41,111 nucleotides of DNA from JAZDCZ01 sp046757925 (lineage in GTDB: Bacteria > Gemmatimonadota > Gemmatimonadetes > Gemmatimonadales > GWC2-71-9). The notes beneath the pieces were generated by a model. That model was not told where the DNA came from, searched no databases, and worked only from the letters and a program-made list of their open reading frames with translations. The stretch is taken from assembly GCA_046757925.1 (NCBI GenBank), contig JBHHZE010000031.1, positions 1-41,111 on the forward strand, written 5' to 3'. This document shows positions 16,301 through 25,134 of this stretch, piece by piece. The position numbers were made by a program, and so were the translations under genes. Within the stretch, counting starts at the first letter, position 1, and every line of letters begins with the position of its first letter.

Positions 16301-17899
16301 CTAGTCTCTCGTCTGATCCCGCCGCACCATTGCCGGCAAGATGGACCAGGCGAAGCGGATAGGTACGCCGCGTTGAGTGCGGAACGGATCGCCCGGCGCA
16401 GGTGAGTTCACGCTCGCGTAGTGGACGGCCACGACGTGCTGGCGCAGGTCGATGAGTGGACCTCCACTACCTCCCACGGTAGTGGCCGCGGTGTGGATCA
16501 CCTCGGTGCCGGTGGTGTCGCTGACACTGCCGTTTGTAATGAGCGGCTGAATGAGTTCTCGGGCTGCCAGCTCCTCGGCGAGCTTCCGGCTGTCATCGCC
16601 GGCCGTCCGAAGGATGTCAGCTCTCTCGTCGTCGTTCACGCGGAACAGCAGATTGTGAACACCGGTGGGATAGCCGATGAACACCAGCGGATCACCGGGG
16701 CGGGGAGCCTCTCCGGCCGTAGCCAAGGGGAGCACCGGTGCGTTCGGTGCCGGGCCCAGGATGTGCATTACCGCTATGTCGGCGATGTCGGAAACGGAGT
16801 CCACGGCCAAAGAGAACGGGCGCTTGCCATGCGGAAAGAAGGCCTCCAGGGTTAGAAAGCGGCCGGTGGCTTCGATGCCACGCGAGCGCATGAACTCCAA
16901 CTCCTTGTCCTCGACCCACGGTTCGGCGACATGTCTATTAGTAAGCAGATAGCCTGCCGCATCGACTAGGAAGGCCGTGGCGGTCCCCTGCCTTCTTATC
17001 GGCGGGCCGGATCCACCGAACCGCACCTGCGGAGTCGCCGCTCCCAATCCACTCGGCGCGACGTTGACGTCGCCGCGCGAGTCTGCGGAATAGCGCAAGA
17101 ACTCGGTACCGCCCTGTTCCACGTACCCGTAGACGAAAACCACCAGCGCCACTCCCTGGCTATACTCGCGAATCCGGTTCGGGTCGATTCGTGGATCGCT
17201 TGCCAGTCTTTCCTGACCCGCCTGGACTACCCCACGCAGTGAATCGTATCTCGAGCGCACCACTGCCAGGTCCCGCTCCAGCGCCGCACGGGAATCGCGC
17301 TCGGTACCCAGTAGCCTGGAGAGCTCGCTGAGAGAAGCCGCCAGCGCTGACTTGCTATGCTCTTGCCATATTCCGACCGCAGCAATGCCGGCAACGCCCA
17401 ACATCGCCATGGCCACAAGAATCCGCCTGGTGCGGCGCACTCGTCCCACCGCTACGGCCAGCATCTCGCGCGTAGTCCTCATTCGGGATGTCGATAGTTC
17501 GGGTTCCCGAGGTGACGCAGAACTTCGCGTGAGCGCCAGCAACTGGGAGGCCCGCGCCGTCTCGCTGGGATCGAGAGTCGGCATTACGCCCGCTCCAGCA
17601 TGCAGAACGAATCGCGCTCCGGGTCCACCTGCGCCGAACTGAATGAGATCCCCATCCTCGAGTGTCTGCTCTACAACGCGCTTGGCGTTGACGAAGGTAC
17701 CGTTGCGGCTTCCTTGGTCCCGCAAGACATAACGCCCTTCCTGGTACTGCAAAGACGCATGGTTCGAGGACACCAACACTTCGTGAGCCGCAAACGTTAT
17801 CGTGTTGCGGGATGCTCGGCCGAACGTCATCGTGTCCTCGGTCAGATCGAAGGCCGTTCCAGCCCGACTCCCCGTCAAGAAAATCAGCCGCGCTCCCAT
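16301..17899 (-). CDS. FHA domain - membrane helix - coiled coil - trypsin-like serine protease
   Basis: About 532 residues. I chose the ATG at 17899, preceded by GGAGGGG; an ATG five codons upstream is possible. The N-terminal FHA domain (about 5-95) has GRAS, SSNHASL and GSRNGTFVN, the phosphothreonine-binding signature. A basic linker leads to one membrane helix (about 160-177: ILVAMAMLGVAGIAAVGIW), a charged coiled coil (about 185-235), and then a trypsin/HtrA-like protease domain with H323 (TNRHV), D374 (DIADIAV) and S478 (GGSGGPL). No PDZ domain follows. The predicted topology puts the FHA in the cytoplasm and the protease outside, so kinase signalling may control an extracytoplasmic protease. 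The partner kinase is not in the window. It precedes dinB in the same operon. Confidence 0.85.
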   Translation of the reverse strand: MGARLIFLTGSRAGTAFDLTEDTMTFGRASRNTITFAAHEVLVSSNHASLQYQEGRYVLRDQGSRNGTFVNAKRVVEQTLEDGDLIQFGAGGPGARFVLHAGAGVMPTLDPSETARASQLLALTRSSASPREPELSTSRMRTTREMLAVAVGRVRRTRRILVAMAMLGVAGIAAVGIWQEHSKSALAASLSELSRLLGTERDSRAALERDLAVVRSRYDSLRGVVQAGQERLASDPRIDPNRIREYSQGVALVVFVYGYVEQGGTEFLRYSADSRGDVNVAPSGLGAATPQVRFGGSGPPIRRQGTATAFLVDAAGYLLTNRHVAEPWVEDKELEFMRSRGIEATGRFLTLEAFFPHGKRPFSLAVDSVSDIADIAVMHILGPAPNAPVLPLATAGEAPRPGDPLVFIGYPTGVHNLLFRVNDDERADILRTAGDDSRKLAEELAARELIQPLITNGSVSDTTGTEVIHTAATTVGGSGGPLIDLRQHVVAVHYASVNSPAPGDPFRTQRGVPIRFAWSILPAMVRRDQTRD

Positions 17900-18017
17900 C
17901 CAACCCCTCCGCATTGAAAGAACCTGAAAGCTAGCCTAGCTGGCTTGTCGTGGTGGTGTCAAGCAATGCTTGCGTCTGTAGCCGTTCCTACGCCGCCAAG
18001 CTATCTTCTCAGGTAAT

Positions 18018-18557
18018 ATGAAAGGATGGGTTTCTCGGATGCCCATGATTCTCTTTGATGAACTTCCAGCAAGTGCGCGGCTTTGGACTTTCGGCTGTTC
18101 ACGGACCCTGGACGAGACAGAGGAACGGGAGTTGGCGCAATGCGTCGAACTCTTTCTTGCCGGATGGGCGGCTCATGGAGTGTTGCTGACGTCGGGTTGG
18201 GATTGGCGATATCACCAATTCCTGTTCGTGGCTGCGGACCAATCCAACACGGATCCCTCCGGCTGTTCGATCGATGCTCTGGTCGAGAGTATCAGGACCC
18301 TCCAGACGAGGCTGGGAGTCGAGTTCTTGGACCACGGTCCGGTGTTCTACCGGAAAGATGACAGTGTGGTCAGGGTTAGCCGAGCGAAGTTCAGCCAGTT
18401 AGCGCACGATAGTGTGGTAGACCTCGACACGGTGGTGTTCGACAACACAATCCAGTCTGTCGGCGAGTTGAGGAGCGGGCGATGGGAAGTAGCTGCAAAG
18501 GATTCGTGGCACTCCCGTGCCTTCTTTGCGGCGGCCCCGGCGTCTCGTTCGGGCTAG
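18018..18557 (+). CDS. Conserved small protein of unknown function
   Basis: A cytoplasmic protein of up to 179 residues. FDELPASARLWTFGCSRTL, an LAGWAAHG segment, HQFLFVAAD, SGCSIDALVESI and a final DSWHSRAFF resemble a short bacterial family, common in Bacteroidetes, that is sometimes labelled ABC transporter ATPase although it has no Walker motifs. I see none here either, so that label should not be used. Family members begin just before FDELP, so translation may really start at 18039 or 18045; the ATG at 18018 has AGG nearby. The function is unknown and the gene stands alone. Confidence 0.7.
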   Translation: MKGWVSRMPMILFDELPASARLWTFGCSRTLDETEERELAQCVELFLAGWAAHGVLLTSGWDWRYHQFLFVAADQSNTDPSGCSIDALVESIRTLQTRLGVEFLDHGPVFYRKDDSVVRVSRAKFSQLAHDSVVDLDTVVFDNTIQSVGELRSGRWEVAAKDSWHSRAFFAAAPASRSG

Positions 18558-18571
18558 TTAGGAGGTCTTGC

Positions 18572-19506
18572 TCACTGGCCGCTGGAAAACTCCACGCGAT
18601 CGAAGTCGGACCAGTCCACCAAGGACCAGCCTCCGCTGGCATCTCTTATGAATATGCCGAGATTGTCTTCGTCAACGTCGTTCGAGTCGCCCACTCGAAA
18701 ACTGCGGCCATCCTTTAGTGTAACGTTCACCTGGCTAGAGGAGATCTTCTCGATAGTCTCGATCAGCCCAAACTCGATATCGAATTCGATACCAGGTTGT
18801 TCCGCATCGAGTATTTCCCACGTGTACTCCTCATCGTTGTCCCACCTGATGTCTCCGCTGTAGGTCTCACCGTCACTCGTGAACACCGTACCTCTAATCA
18901 GGTGCCCGCCGTCCAACTCGGCAGGCGCTTTGTTTTCGGGAGCGTGGAACCGCACCTCGTCAAACTGATCACACTGGACGGTCACTTGTCCCATACCGGG
19001 GTCCGCAACGGCGATGCCGCGGTTGTCGTCATCGACGTCGTTCGTGCCGCGCAGAATATGCTCTTCACCCGATACCAGTGTGACAACAGCGGAGCTGCCG
19101 TTGCGCCTTGCGATGGATTGAATCTCTGCCCAGGAGAGGTCAGCTACGGTACCGTCGGCGCGGTCGACTAGGACGCCGCGGTTGCTGCGGCCGAGATCTG
19201 TGGAATTGGAGTGCAACTCCAGCTTTGCTCCTGAGCGGAGCGTCAGTAGCGCGGTTCTCCTGCCCGTTACCTGTCGGCCGCCCAGGTCGATGCCCTGGAG
19301 GGTGTTACGCTCGGGATCCGCTTAGAGGCATCCAGAAGATCGAGCACACTGCCCTCGTTCTTGTCCCAGCGTATGAAACCCTCCAACACTTGTCCATCGG
19401 TCGTCGTGATGCGGCCAAACAGGCGGTCTGGCGCTTCCGATTGCGGAGCCGTGGCAAGTAAGTTCGCGGTCGCGAAATAGAGGGCTAGCGGGCTAAGGGC
19501 TATCAT
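18572..19506 (-). pseudogene. Exported repeat protein split by a one-base frameshift
   Basis: Two open frames on the minus strand make up one protein. The first starts at ATG 19506 (GGAG seven bases upstream) with a signal peptide and the unit GRITTTDGQVLEGFIRWDKNE...LLDASKR. Near 19318-19323 (minus strand AAGCGGATCCCG) the sense jumps to the -1 frame, continuing as DPERNTLQGIDLGGRQVTG... without a stop to 18572. Proof of unity is internal: the second frame contains a copy of the first unit (GTVFTSDGETYSGDIRWDNDE...ILDAE), and two D-V-D-(D/E)-D-N-x-G-I segments also repeat. So the product is a two-fold A-B-A-B repeat protein. One G appears to be missing from CGG(G)ATCCCG. It could be a real pseudogene, a sequencing error or, less likely, programmed frameshifting. 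Function unknown. Confidence 0.75.
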
Positions 19507-19670
19507 CCTGTGACTCCGGAGTAAGTCGTTTTGTAGGTGACACTTGAGCCCTACGGCAGGTTCTCGGTGGAAGTTTCGACGGTGCCACCTGGCGGTGCCT
19601 GAAACCTCTCGGCGGTACCGTTCGTAGAGGTGTAAGTACTTGGAGATTCGGCAGATACTGAGAGTGAGTC

Positions 19671-20336
19671 ATGAAACCTAGTGGAAGGCTGTTGGTGTCG
19701 ATCGGCGCGCCTCTGATTCTCGTGTTGGGAGTCGGGGTGGCTTGGGGAGTGAGGAGGGGCGCGGTCATGGTCAAACAGATAGAAGCGTGGAGCGAGAGTC
19801 TCGAGAACACCGCCGATCCGGTGGAGCTTAGAATCTCCGGATTTCCCATCGTTTCCACCATGTATCTCGACGGCGAGAGGATCGGCAAGTTTGAGCGAGT
19901 CGTGGTCCTACGTGAGTCGCCCGGTGATGTAGACAGTCTTCATGTGATTGCACGTGTCGACGATCGTCACCTGGCCCGCCTGAAGGAATGCAACTTCTCG
20001 TTTGATCCCGATGCCCTGAAAGGAGCGTTCCCGACCGAAGGCTGGAAACGTGTGCTGCGGTGTGAGGCAAATGTCTCGGGGCTCACTCCGTTTGGCACCG
20101 TGATATTCGAGGGGTCGGGCCAAGAGTCTCCGCTTTACGTGGAACGTTGGTCATCGGACTGTGGTGATGTGAGTGCGGCGGTCTCAGGTGGAGGGGTGGC
20201 TCCCAATGTTACGGTATCGGTAGATTGCGTCAGGTCGCACAGGGAACAGGTGCGGACGGAAGTTAGGCGCTTGCGTGATCAAATCCGCAGGGATGTACGG
20301 AAGCGAGGCAGAACTATACGCGTGAGGGTGCCCTGA
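19671..20336 (+). CDS. Membrane-anchored hypothetical protein with basic C-terminus
   Basis: 221 residues; no family recognised. One N-terminal membrane helix (about residues 7-28, LLVSIGAPLILVLGVGVAWGV) suggests an anchored extracytoplasmic protein. The middle is mixed beta-type and contains four or five cysteines. The last 35 residues are strongly basic and probably helical (EVRRLRDQIRRDVRKRGR). The ribosome-binding site is weak (GAGAGTGAG). It is divergent from the frameshifted repeat protein and is followed by a strong terminator, so it is likely a single-gene transcript. Confidence 0.65.
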   Translation: MKPSGRLLVSIGAPLILVLGVGVAWGVRRGAVMVKQIEAWSESLENTADPVELRISGFPIVSTMYLDGERIGKFERVVVLRESPGDVDSLHVIARVDDRHLARLKECNFSFDPDALKGAFPTEGWKRVLRCEANVSGLTPFGTVIFEGSGQESPLYVERWSSDCGDVSAAVSGGGVAPNVTVSVDCVRSHREQVRTEVRRLRDQIRRDVRKRGRTIRVRVP

Positions 20337-20363
20337 ACGGCCCTCACTGCGCAGCAGCGCTAG

Positions 20364-20394
20364 GCCCGCCTGGCACCATGCCAGGCGGGCTTTT
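20364..20394 (+). terminator. Strong intrinsic terminator
   Basis: A perfect 12-base stem GCCCGCCTGGCA/TGCCAGGCGGGC with a 3-base loop (20364-20390) followed by TTTTC. It ends transcription of the 19671-20336 gene and insulates the oxidoreductase gene downstream. Confidence 0.9.
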
Positions 20395-20451
20395 CTGTGG
20401 ACAACCGGCCCGTGTTGGTGGTACACTCGTGGGCGTGGAGGTGTCGCCTTT

Positions 20452-22449
20452 GTGAATGAGCCGTGGAACACTACCTGTCCGATGGATTGTCCGGATGCCT
20501 GCGCACTCGAGGTATCATGCGGAGACAAAGCTATTTCCATTACGGGTGGTCGGACCAATCGACTCACGTCCGGCTTCATTTGCAGCAAGATATCTAGCTT
20601 CGGCAGCCGAGTGATGCACCACGACCGATTGCTGCATCCCATGCGCAGGGTCAGCGAGAAGGGCGTAGGGAGATTTGAAAGAATTTCCTGGAGTGAGGCA
20701 ACCGACGACATCACTACTCGGTTTCGGAGGATCAGGCGCAAGTGGGGTGGCGAGGCGATTCTCCCCTATCATTACGGTGGTTCTAACGGGCTGGTTACGG
20801 ACGGTCTCATCGACGATCTGTATTTCGCGAGGCTCGGTGCGTCGCGGATCACAAAGACGCTCTGTGCAGCCACCTCGGGCGCTGTCACCGAAGGTATGTA
20901 CGGCAAGATGCCGGGTGTGGCGTTCCAGGACTATGAGCACGCCAAGTGCATAATCATCTGGGGTGCCAATCCAAAGGTATCGAACATCCACCTCGTGCCG
21001 TTCTTGAAGCGGGCGAAGCGAAGGGGTGCTTTCATCGCGGCGGTGGATCCGATTCGCAATTTCTCTGCCGGCGAGGTCGATCTTCATCTGTCAGTACGCC
21101 CAGGTACCGATCTGGTGTTGGCGTTGGGGCTCATCAAATGCTGGGCCGATAACGGACGACTCGACCGGGATTTCGTGAGTACGCACGCACGCTCTGTCGA
21201 GCCGCTGCTGGCAGCGGCCCAAGATTGGCCACTCGAGCGTGCAGCCGAAGTAGTCGGTGTTTCCGAGTCGCAGATTCGCCGATTGGCAGAGAGCTATGCC
21301 GCGGCATCTCCCGCGGTTATCCGCTGTGGCTGGGGGCTCGAACGGAACCGGAATGGCGGCCGTGCCATCGGCGCGATTCTGGCCATGCCGGCGCTGCTGG
21401 GAAAGTTCGGTGTGCGGGGAGGCGGATACACTCTGAGCAATAGCAGCCACACGCCATTCGATCGCGACGACCTGTTTGACGTCTCGGAATGGCAGACTCG
21501 TACGTTCAACCAGGTTGAGTTGGCCACGGTGTTGCAAGAGGCGACAGATCCACCGGTGAGAGCGCTGTTTGTGTACAACTGTAACCCTGCAGTCACCGTA
21601 CCCGACCAGACCGCGGTAATCGAAGCTCTCTCGAATGAAGACTTGTTTACCGTGGTATTCGATCAGGTGATGACCGACACCGCTGCGTACGCCGACATTC
21701 TGTTACCTGCTACGACGTTCCTGGAGCATTGGGATCTGCGGGTCTCTTATGGCAGCTACACCGTGGGCGGTGTACGGCCCGTGATGCCGCCGCGAGGTGA
21801 GGCGAGGTCCAATCCGGAGGTGTTCGCAGAGCTGGGACGTGCCATGGGGTTCGAGGATAGCGCGTTTGCCTGGGACGGGGAAACGGCCGCGCGGCGCGTA
21901 GCGGAAACGATCTCGAGTAACGGTGCACCGCTCGATTTCGCTGAGCTGGCGAACGGCGGTTCGGTAGCGCGAGATTCTTCAGGTGCCGGGCCTATCCAGT
22001 TCGGTGATGTTTTTCCACTTACGGCCGACGGGAGAATCGATCTTTGCCCCTCTCAACTCGGCCCAGAGCCGTTCCGCTACGAGTCCGTATACCGGGAGCA
22101 GTTCCCCCTCAGTTTGGTGAGCCCCGCCAGCTCGAAAATGATCACCAGCACGCTCGGCGAATTCAACCTGCAAACGTTGGTGGTGTTGCTGAACCCGGGC
22201 GATGCAGCGAGCCGTGGAGTCGAGACGGGGGATGATGTTCGTGTGTTCAACGAATTGGGCGAGGTCGTGTGTATCGCCCGTATCACCGATCGCGTGCGTA
22301 AGGGCGTAGCATCGATGCCCAAAGGAGCCTGGCGGAAGATGTCGCGCAACGGATATACGTCTACAGCTCTCTGTCCTGCCCACGTGAACGACGTCGGTGG
22401 CGGCGCGTGCTTCAATGATGCCAGAGTCGAGGTCGAACGGCAGCAGTAG
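20452..22449 (+). CDS. Molybdopterin-dependent oxidoreductase (DMSO reductase family)
   Basis: 665 residues, GTG start with GGAGGTG upstream. C9, C13, C17 and C44 (CPMDCPDAC...FICSK) form the N-terminal [4Fe-4S] site typical of formate dehydrogenase/nitrate reductase-like enzymes. The molybdopterin domains follow (WSEATDDI, IIIWGANPKVSN, NCNPAVTVPD, DILLPATTFLEHWD), and a C-terminal dinucleotide-binding domain begins near PLSLVSPASSKM. C148 (TLCAATSG) lies near where the molybdenum ligand occurs in some relatives, but I cannot assign the ligand. There is no twin-arginine signal, so it should be cytoplasmic. No electron-transfer subunit or membrane anchor is adjacent. Substrate unknown. It ends four bases from the convergent peptidase gene. 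Confidence 0.85.
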   Translation: MNEPWNTTCPMDCPDACALEVSCGDKAISITGGRTNRLTSGFICSKISSFGSRVMHHDRLLHPMRRVSEKGVGRFERISWSEATDDITTRFRRIRRKWGGEAILPYHYGGSNGLVTDGLIDDLYFARLGASRITKTLCAATSGAVTEGMYGKMPGVAFQDYEHAKCIIIWGANPKVSNIHLVPFLKRAKRRGAFIAAVDPIRNFSAGEVDLHLSVRPGTDLVLALGLIKCWADNGRLDRDFVSTHARSVEPLLAAAQDWPLERAAEVVGVSESQIRRLAESYAAASPAVIRCGWGLERNRNGGRAIGAILAMPALLGKFGVRGGGYTLSNSSHTPFDRDDLFDVSEWQTRTFNQVELATVLQEATDPPVRALFVYNCNPAVTVPDQTAVIEALSNEDLFTVVFDQVMTDTAAYADILLPATTFLEHWDLRVSYGSYTVGGVRPVMPPRGEARSNPEVFAELGRAMGFEDSAFAWDGETAARRVAETISSNGAPLDFAELANGGSVARDSSGAGPIQFGDVFPLTADGRIDLCPSQLGPEPFRYESVYREQFPLSLVSPASSKMITSTLGEFNLQTLVVLLNPGDAASRGVETGDDVRVFNELGEVVCIARITDRVRKGVASMPKGAWRKMSRNGYTSTALCPAHVNDVGGGACFNDARVEVERQQ

Positions 22450-22453
22450 TACG

Positions 22454-24112
22454 CTAGTTCCGGAGACCTGCGATAACGTCCTCGCCCTGTTCGAAAACGA
22501 TGTCTACCGGAATGCCCAAGGTTGCCAGTCGATCCAGATCCGCCTCGAGCGTAGGACCGATCACCCCTTGCTCGCTGAACAACTTGGACGCTGCAGCGTA
22601 ATCACCCTCCCCCTGGATCGTGAGAATGAGGCCGGAGAGTTGGTCCATTGCCTGCTTCATCTTCTCGAAGTTGACCCTGTACTTGCCGGTGGCGTCGTCG
22701 CGCTCAAATGCACCGCGGTCTTCGAAGAAATTGAAGCGTACCATGTTCGCCCTACCGTGTGCGTCGGAAGCCCCGAATCTGACAGAGCGGAATACGCCGG
22801 CCATGAATGTAACGTAGTTGTCTTCAACGCGCCCTTCGGTCAGTTCTCCTTGCTCGAACAGCTTCGTGACCATGTAGAGCCCCAGGATATCGGCCTTACC
22901 TTCCTCCATGGCCGACGCATGTTCCTTTAGAGCTTCTCTGACAGTGCCTTTGCCATTTACGGTGTTCTTGATTCCCAAGCCGTGTGCTACCTCATGGAAC
23001 ATCGTGTTTGCGAAGAACGCGTCGAACGTGATGTGCTTCAACTGGTCGTCAGCCATAACTTCATTTGCGATGGGTACCAAGATCTTATCGAACTTGGCGC
23101 GCATTGTGTTTTTGAGCTGCAGTCTACGCGTTCCCTTCTCCAGTTGCACGGTCTCGTCGTTGGGAAGATTGATGGCGATCGTCTTGCCACCCGTGTTGGC
23201 CTCTCCTGCATAGTAGATGACATCGTAGGCATTGAGGTCGGCATCCGATCCGGGGACCTCTTGCTTGTAGGCGGCGCTCACCGGCAGTCCTCGCTGCAAT
23301 TCGGGGAGCAGTGCAGCGAACCGCGATAGCCGGTCACTCCAGATCTTGTCCTTGACGAGGACATACGCCTCATACGCGGCCTTATAGCCGAATAGGGCGT
23401 CCTCATAGGTCTCTATGGGGCCGATAACGATATCGATGGTGTTGTTCTTCATCGACAGCCACGCAAGATCGCTGGCACGGTATTCATCGTCGAGCAGTGC
23501 GTCAGCTCGGAGTGATAAATAGCGTTTGAGTCCGGGGTCTTCGGCGAGTTCAGAGGCCTGGCGCAACTTGTCGGCGGCGCTTCTCACATGATCGGCAAAA
23601 GCTTCGTGATATGGGATCGTTGTAAGCGAGCCGTCCGAAGCCCGACGCACCGAGGTGTAGAGGCTGCGGAGCCGTTCGGAAGCTTCGGCGGAAGCGGATG
23701 CTGCCAATTCGAACTCTTGCTTTGTCATGTCCGCGGGATACAGATTGGCACCCGCGGGCTTCTCGCCGATTCCGTCTATGAACGGCTCATCGTTAGCGAG
23801 CCGGTCCCAGGGTCCAATGTTGATCTCGACGTAGCGGCGCGCTGTGGGCGACGTGATGGCTGCGAGGAGGGAATCCCCATTGCCGTAGGTCTGCTGCCAG
23901 AAAATCGGGTCCATCTGTTGGGCCGCCTCGATCAGCAGAGGGATCATCTGGCGCTGGGAGTTGGTCAGATGAGATGTGTCGATGGTGAGCGGTACGGTCG
24001 CGTACTGGTCAATCTTGTTCTGAATGTTCACTTGATCGTTGTCACAGCTTGTTGGCGAAAAAGCGAGCGCGAGGCATGCTGCCGTGGTCATAAGTCGGCT
24101 GAATCGAGTCAT
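22454..24112 (-). CDS. M49-like zinc metallopeptidase, probably exported
   Basis: About 552 residues from ATG 24112; the open frame extends 18 codons further upstream but without a signal-like start. The N-terminus (MTTAACLALAFSPTSC) is a secretion signal ending in an imperfect lipobox Cys. The zinc site is HEVAHG with H373, E374 and H377, followed about 30 residues later by EEGKADILG with E403/E404. The second motif and overall layout match dipeptidyl peptidase III-like (M49) proteins, but classic DPP III has HExxxH whereas this has the shorter HExxH. Relatives in databases are often misnamed as Nudix or dihydrofolate reductase proteins. It probably acts on peptides outside the cytoplasm. 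It is divergent from the EamA gene. Confidence 0.75.
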   Translation of the reverse strand: MTRFSRLMTTAACLALAFSPTSCDNDQVNIQNKIDQYATVPLTIDTSHLTNSQRQMIPLLIEAAQQMDPIFWQQTYGNGDSLLAAITSPTARRYVEINIGPWDRLANDEPFIDGIGEKPAGANLYPADMTKQEFELAASASAEASERLRSLYTSVRRASDGSLTTIPYHEAFADHVRSAADKLRQASELAEDPGLKRYLSLRADALLDDEYRASDLAWLSMKNNTIDIVIGPIETYEDALFGYKAAYEAYVLVKDKIWSDRLSRFAALLPELQRGLPVSAAYKQEVPGSDADLNAYDVIYYAGEANTGGKTIAINLPNDETVQLEKGTRRLQLKNTMRAKFDKILVPIANEVMADDQLKHITFDAFFANTMFHEVAHGLGIKNTVNGKGTVREALKEHASAMEEGKADILGLYMVTKLFEQGELTEGRVEDNYVTFMAGVFRSVRFGASDAHGRANMVRFNFFEDRGAFERDDATGKYRVNFEKMKQAMDQLSGLILTIQGEGDYAAASKLFSEQGVIGPTLEADLDRLATLGIPVDIVFEQGEDVIAGLRN

Positions 24113-24240
24113 AACTATCTCGGTGTCCAGGTTGGCGCCAGCTGTTGCTGACGGGTCATTTGTCATTCGCCTGCGGCGTGGTAGTAGGATTCTAGGCCCG
24201 TTGCGGCCGGAGGTCCACCTCGACGGGGGTTTCGGGGACG

Positions 24241-25134
24241 TTGGCCTTGGCTAGCCGGCGCCGGGCGTCGATGCTACAGCTCGCCGCGGGCGCGGTGATG
24301 ATCAGTTTTTCGCCCGTTTTCGTGAAATTGGCGGCTGCAAGTGCCGCCGCCATAGCGTTTTACCGTGTCTTCATTGGGGGCATCATCCTTTGGGCACTGG
24401 TATTGGCCCGTGGCTACCCCATCCGGATTGGCACGACGGCACTGCAATTGGCCGGGCTCTGTGGTCTGTTGCTAGCTGTGGATCTCATCGTGTGGCACCG
24501 CAGCATTCAATTGATCGGGCCCGGCCTCGCCACCATCATGGGGAACTTCCAAGTCTTCGTACTGGCGGCTTACGGGGCGATAGTACTGCGCGAGCGGCTC
24601 ACGCCCCGGTTGTTGGCGGCGATCCCTCTGGCGATCGTTGGGCTGTTCTTGATTTTTGGATTGGACTGGGATGTCGTAGGCGCGGACTACAAGCTAGGCG
24701 TTGTCCTCGGGATCCTGACGGCGCTGACGTACGGGGTTTTCCTCATCCTATTGCGCAAGATACAGTCTGCACGAGAGGCGCCGGACCCAATGGTGACAGT
24801 TGCTGTCCTGTCGCTGGTTGCGTCGCTGTTTCTGCCGGCGGTGATTGGGATCGAGGGTGAGAGCCTGCGAGTGGCCGGCGCGTCTACCTGGATCGCATTG
24901 GTCGGTTATGCCCTGGTGGCACATGTGATTGGGTGGGTGCTCATATCAGGGGGGCTACCCGGCGTGCAGGCCTCGCGCGCGGGCCTGATACTGCTGCTGC
25001 AGCCGTCGCTGGCTTTTGTCTGGGACGTCATTCTGTTTGGCCGCAGTATCGTGCCGTTGGAGCTGGTAGGGGCTGGCATGGCACTGGCCGCCATCTATCT
25101 GGGCACGGCGGTCGATCCCACCAGCGAGCACTAG
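24241..25134 (+). CDS. EamA-family (DMT superfamily) transporter
   Basis: About 297 residues with ten predicted membrane helices arranged as two EamA repeats (helix 1 LQLAAGAVMISFSPVFVKLA; the second repeat begins near YKLGVVLGILTALTYGVFL). The family exports amino acids, nucleotides or other small metabolites; the substrate cannot be inferred. Start uncertain: TTG at 24241 or 24247 (the latter with GGGGA eight bases upstream) or ATG at 24271 just before helix 1. Its TAG stop overlaps the stop of the convergent phosphoesterase gene inside one CTAG. Confidence 0.85.
   Translation: MALASRRRASMLQLAAGAVMISFSPVFVKLAAASAAAIAFYRVFIGGIILWALVLARGYPIRIGTTALQLAGLCGLLLAVDLIVWHRSIQLIGPGLATIMGNFQVFVLAAYGAIVLRERLTPRLLAAIPLAIVGLFLIFGLDWDVVGADYKLGVVLGILTALTYGVFLILLRKIQSAREAPDPMVTVAVLSLVASLFLPAVIGIEGESLRVAGASTWIALVGYALVAHVIGWVLISGGLPGVQASRAGLILLLQPSLAFVWDVILFGRSIVPLELVGAGMALAAIYLGTAVDPTSEH

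Noticed and set aside
18018..18557. Label as ABC transporter ATPase
   Set aside because: No Walker A, Walker B or signature motif; the name circulates in databases for this family without support.
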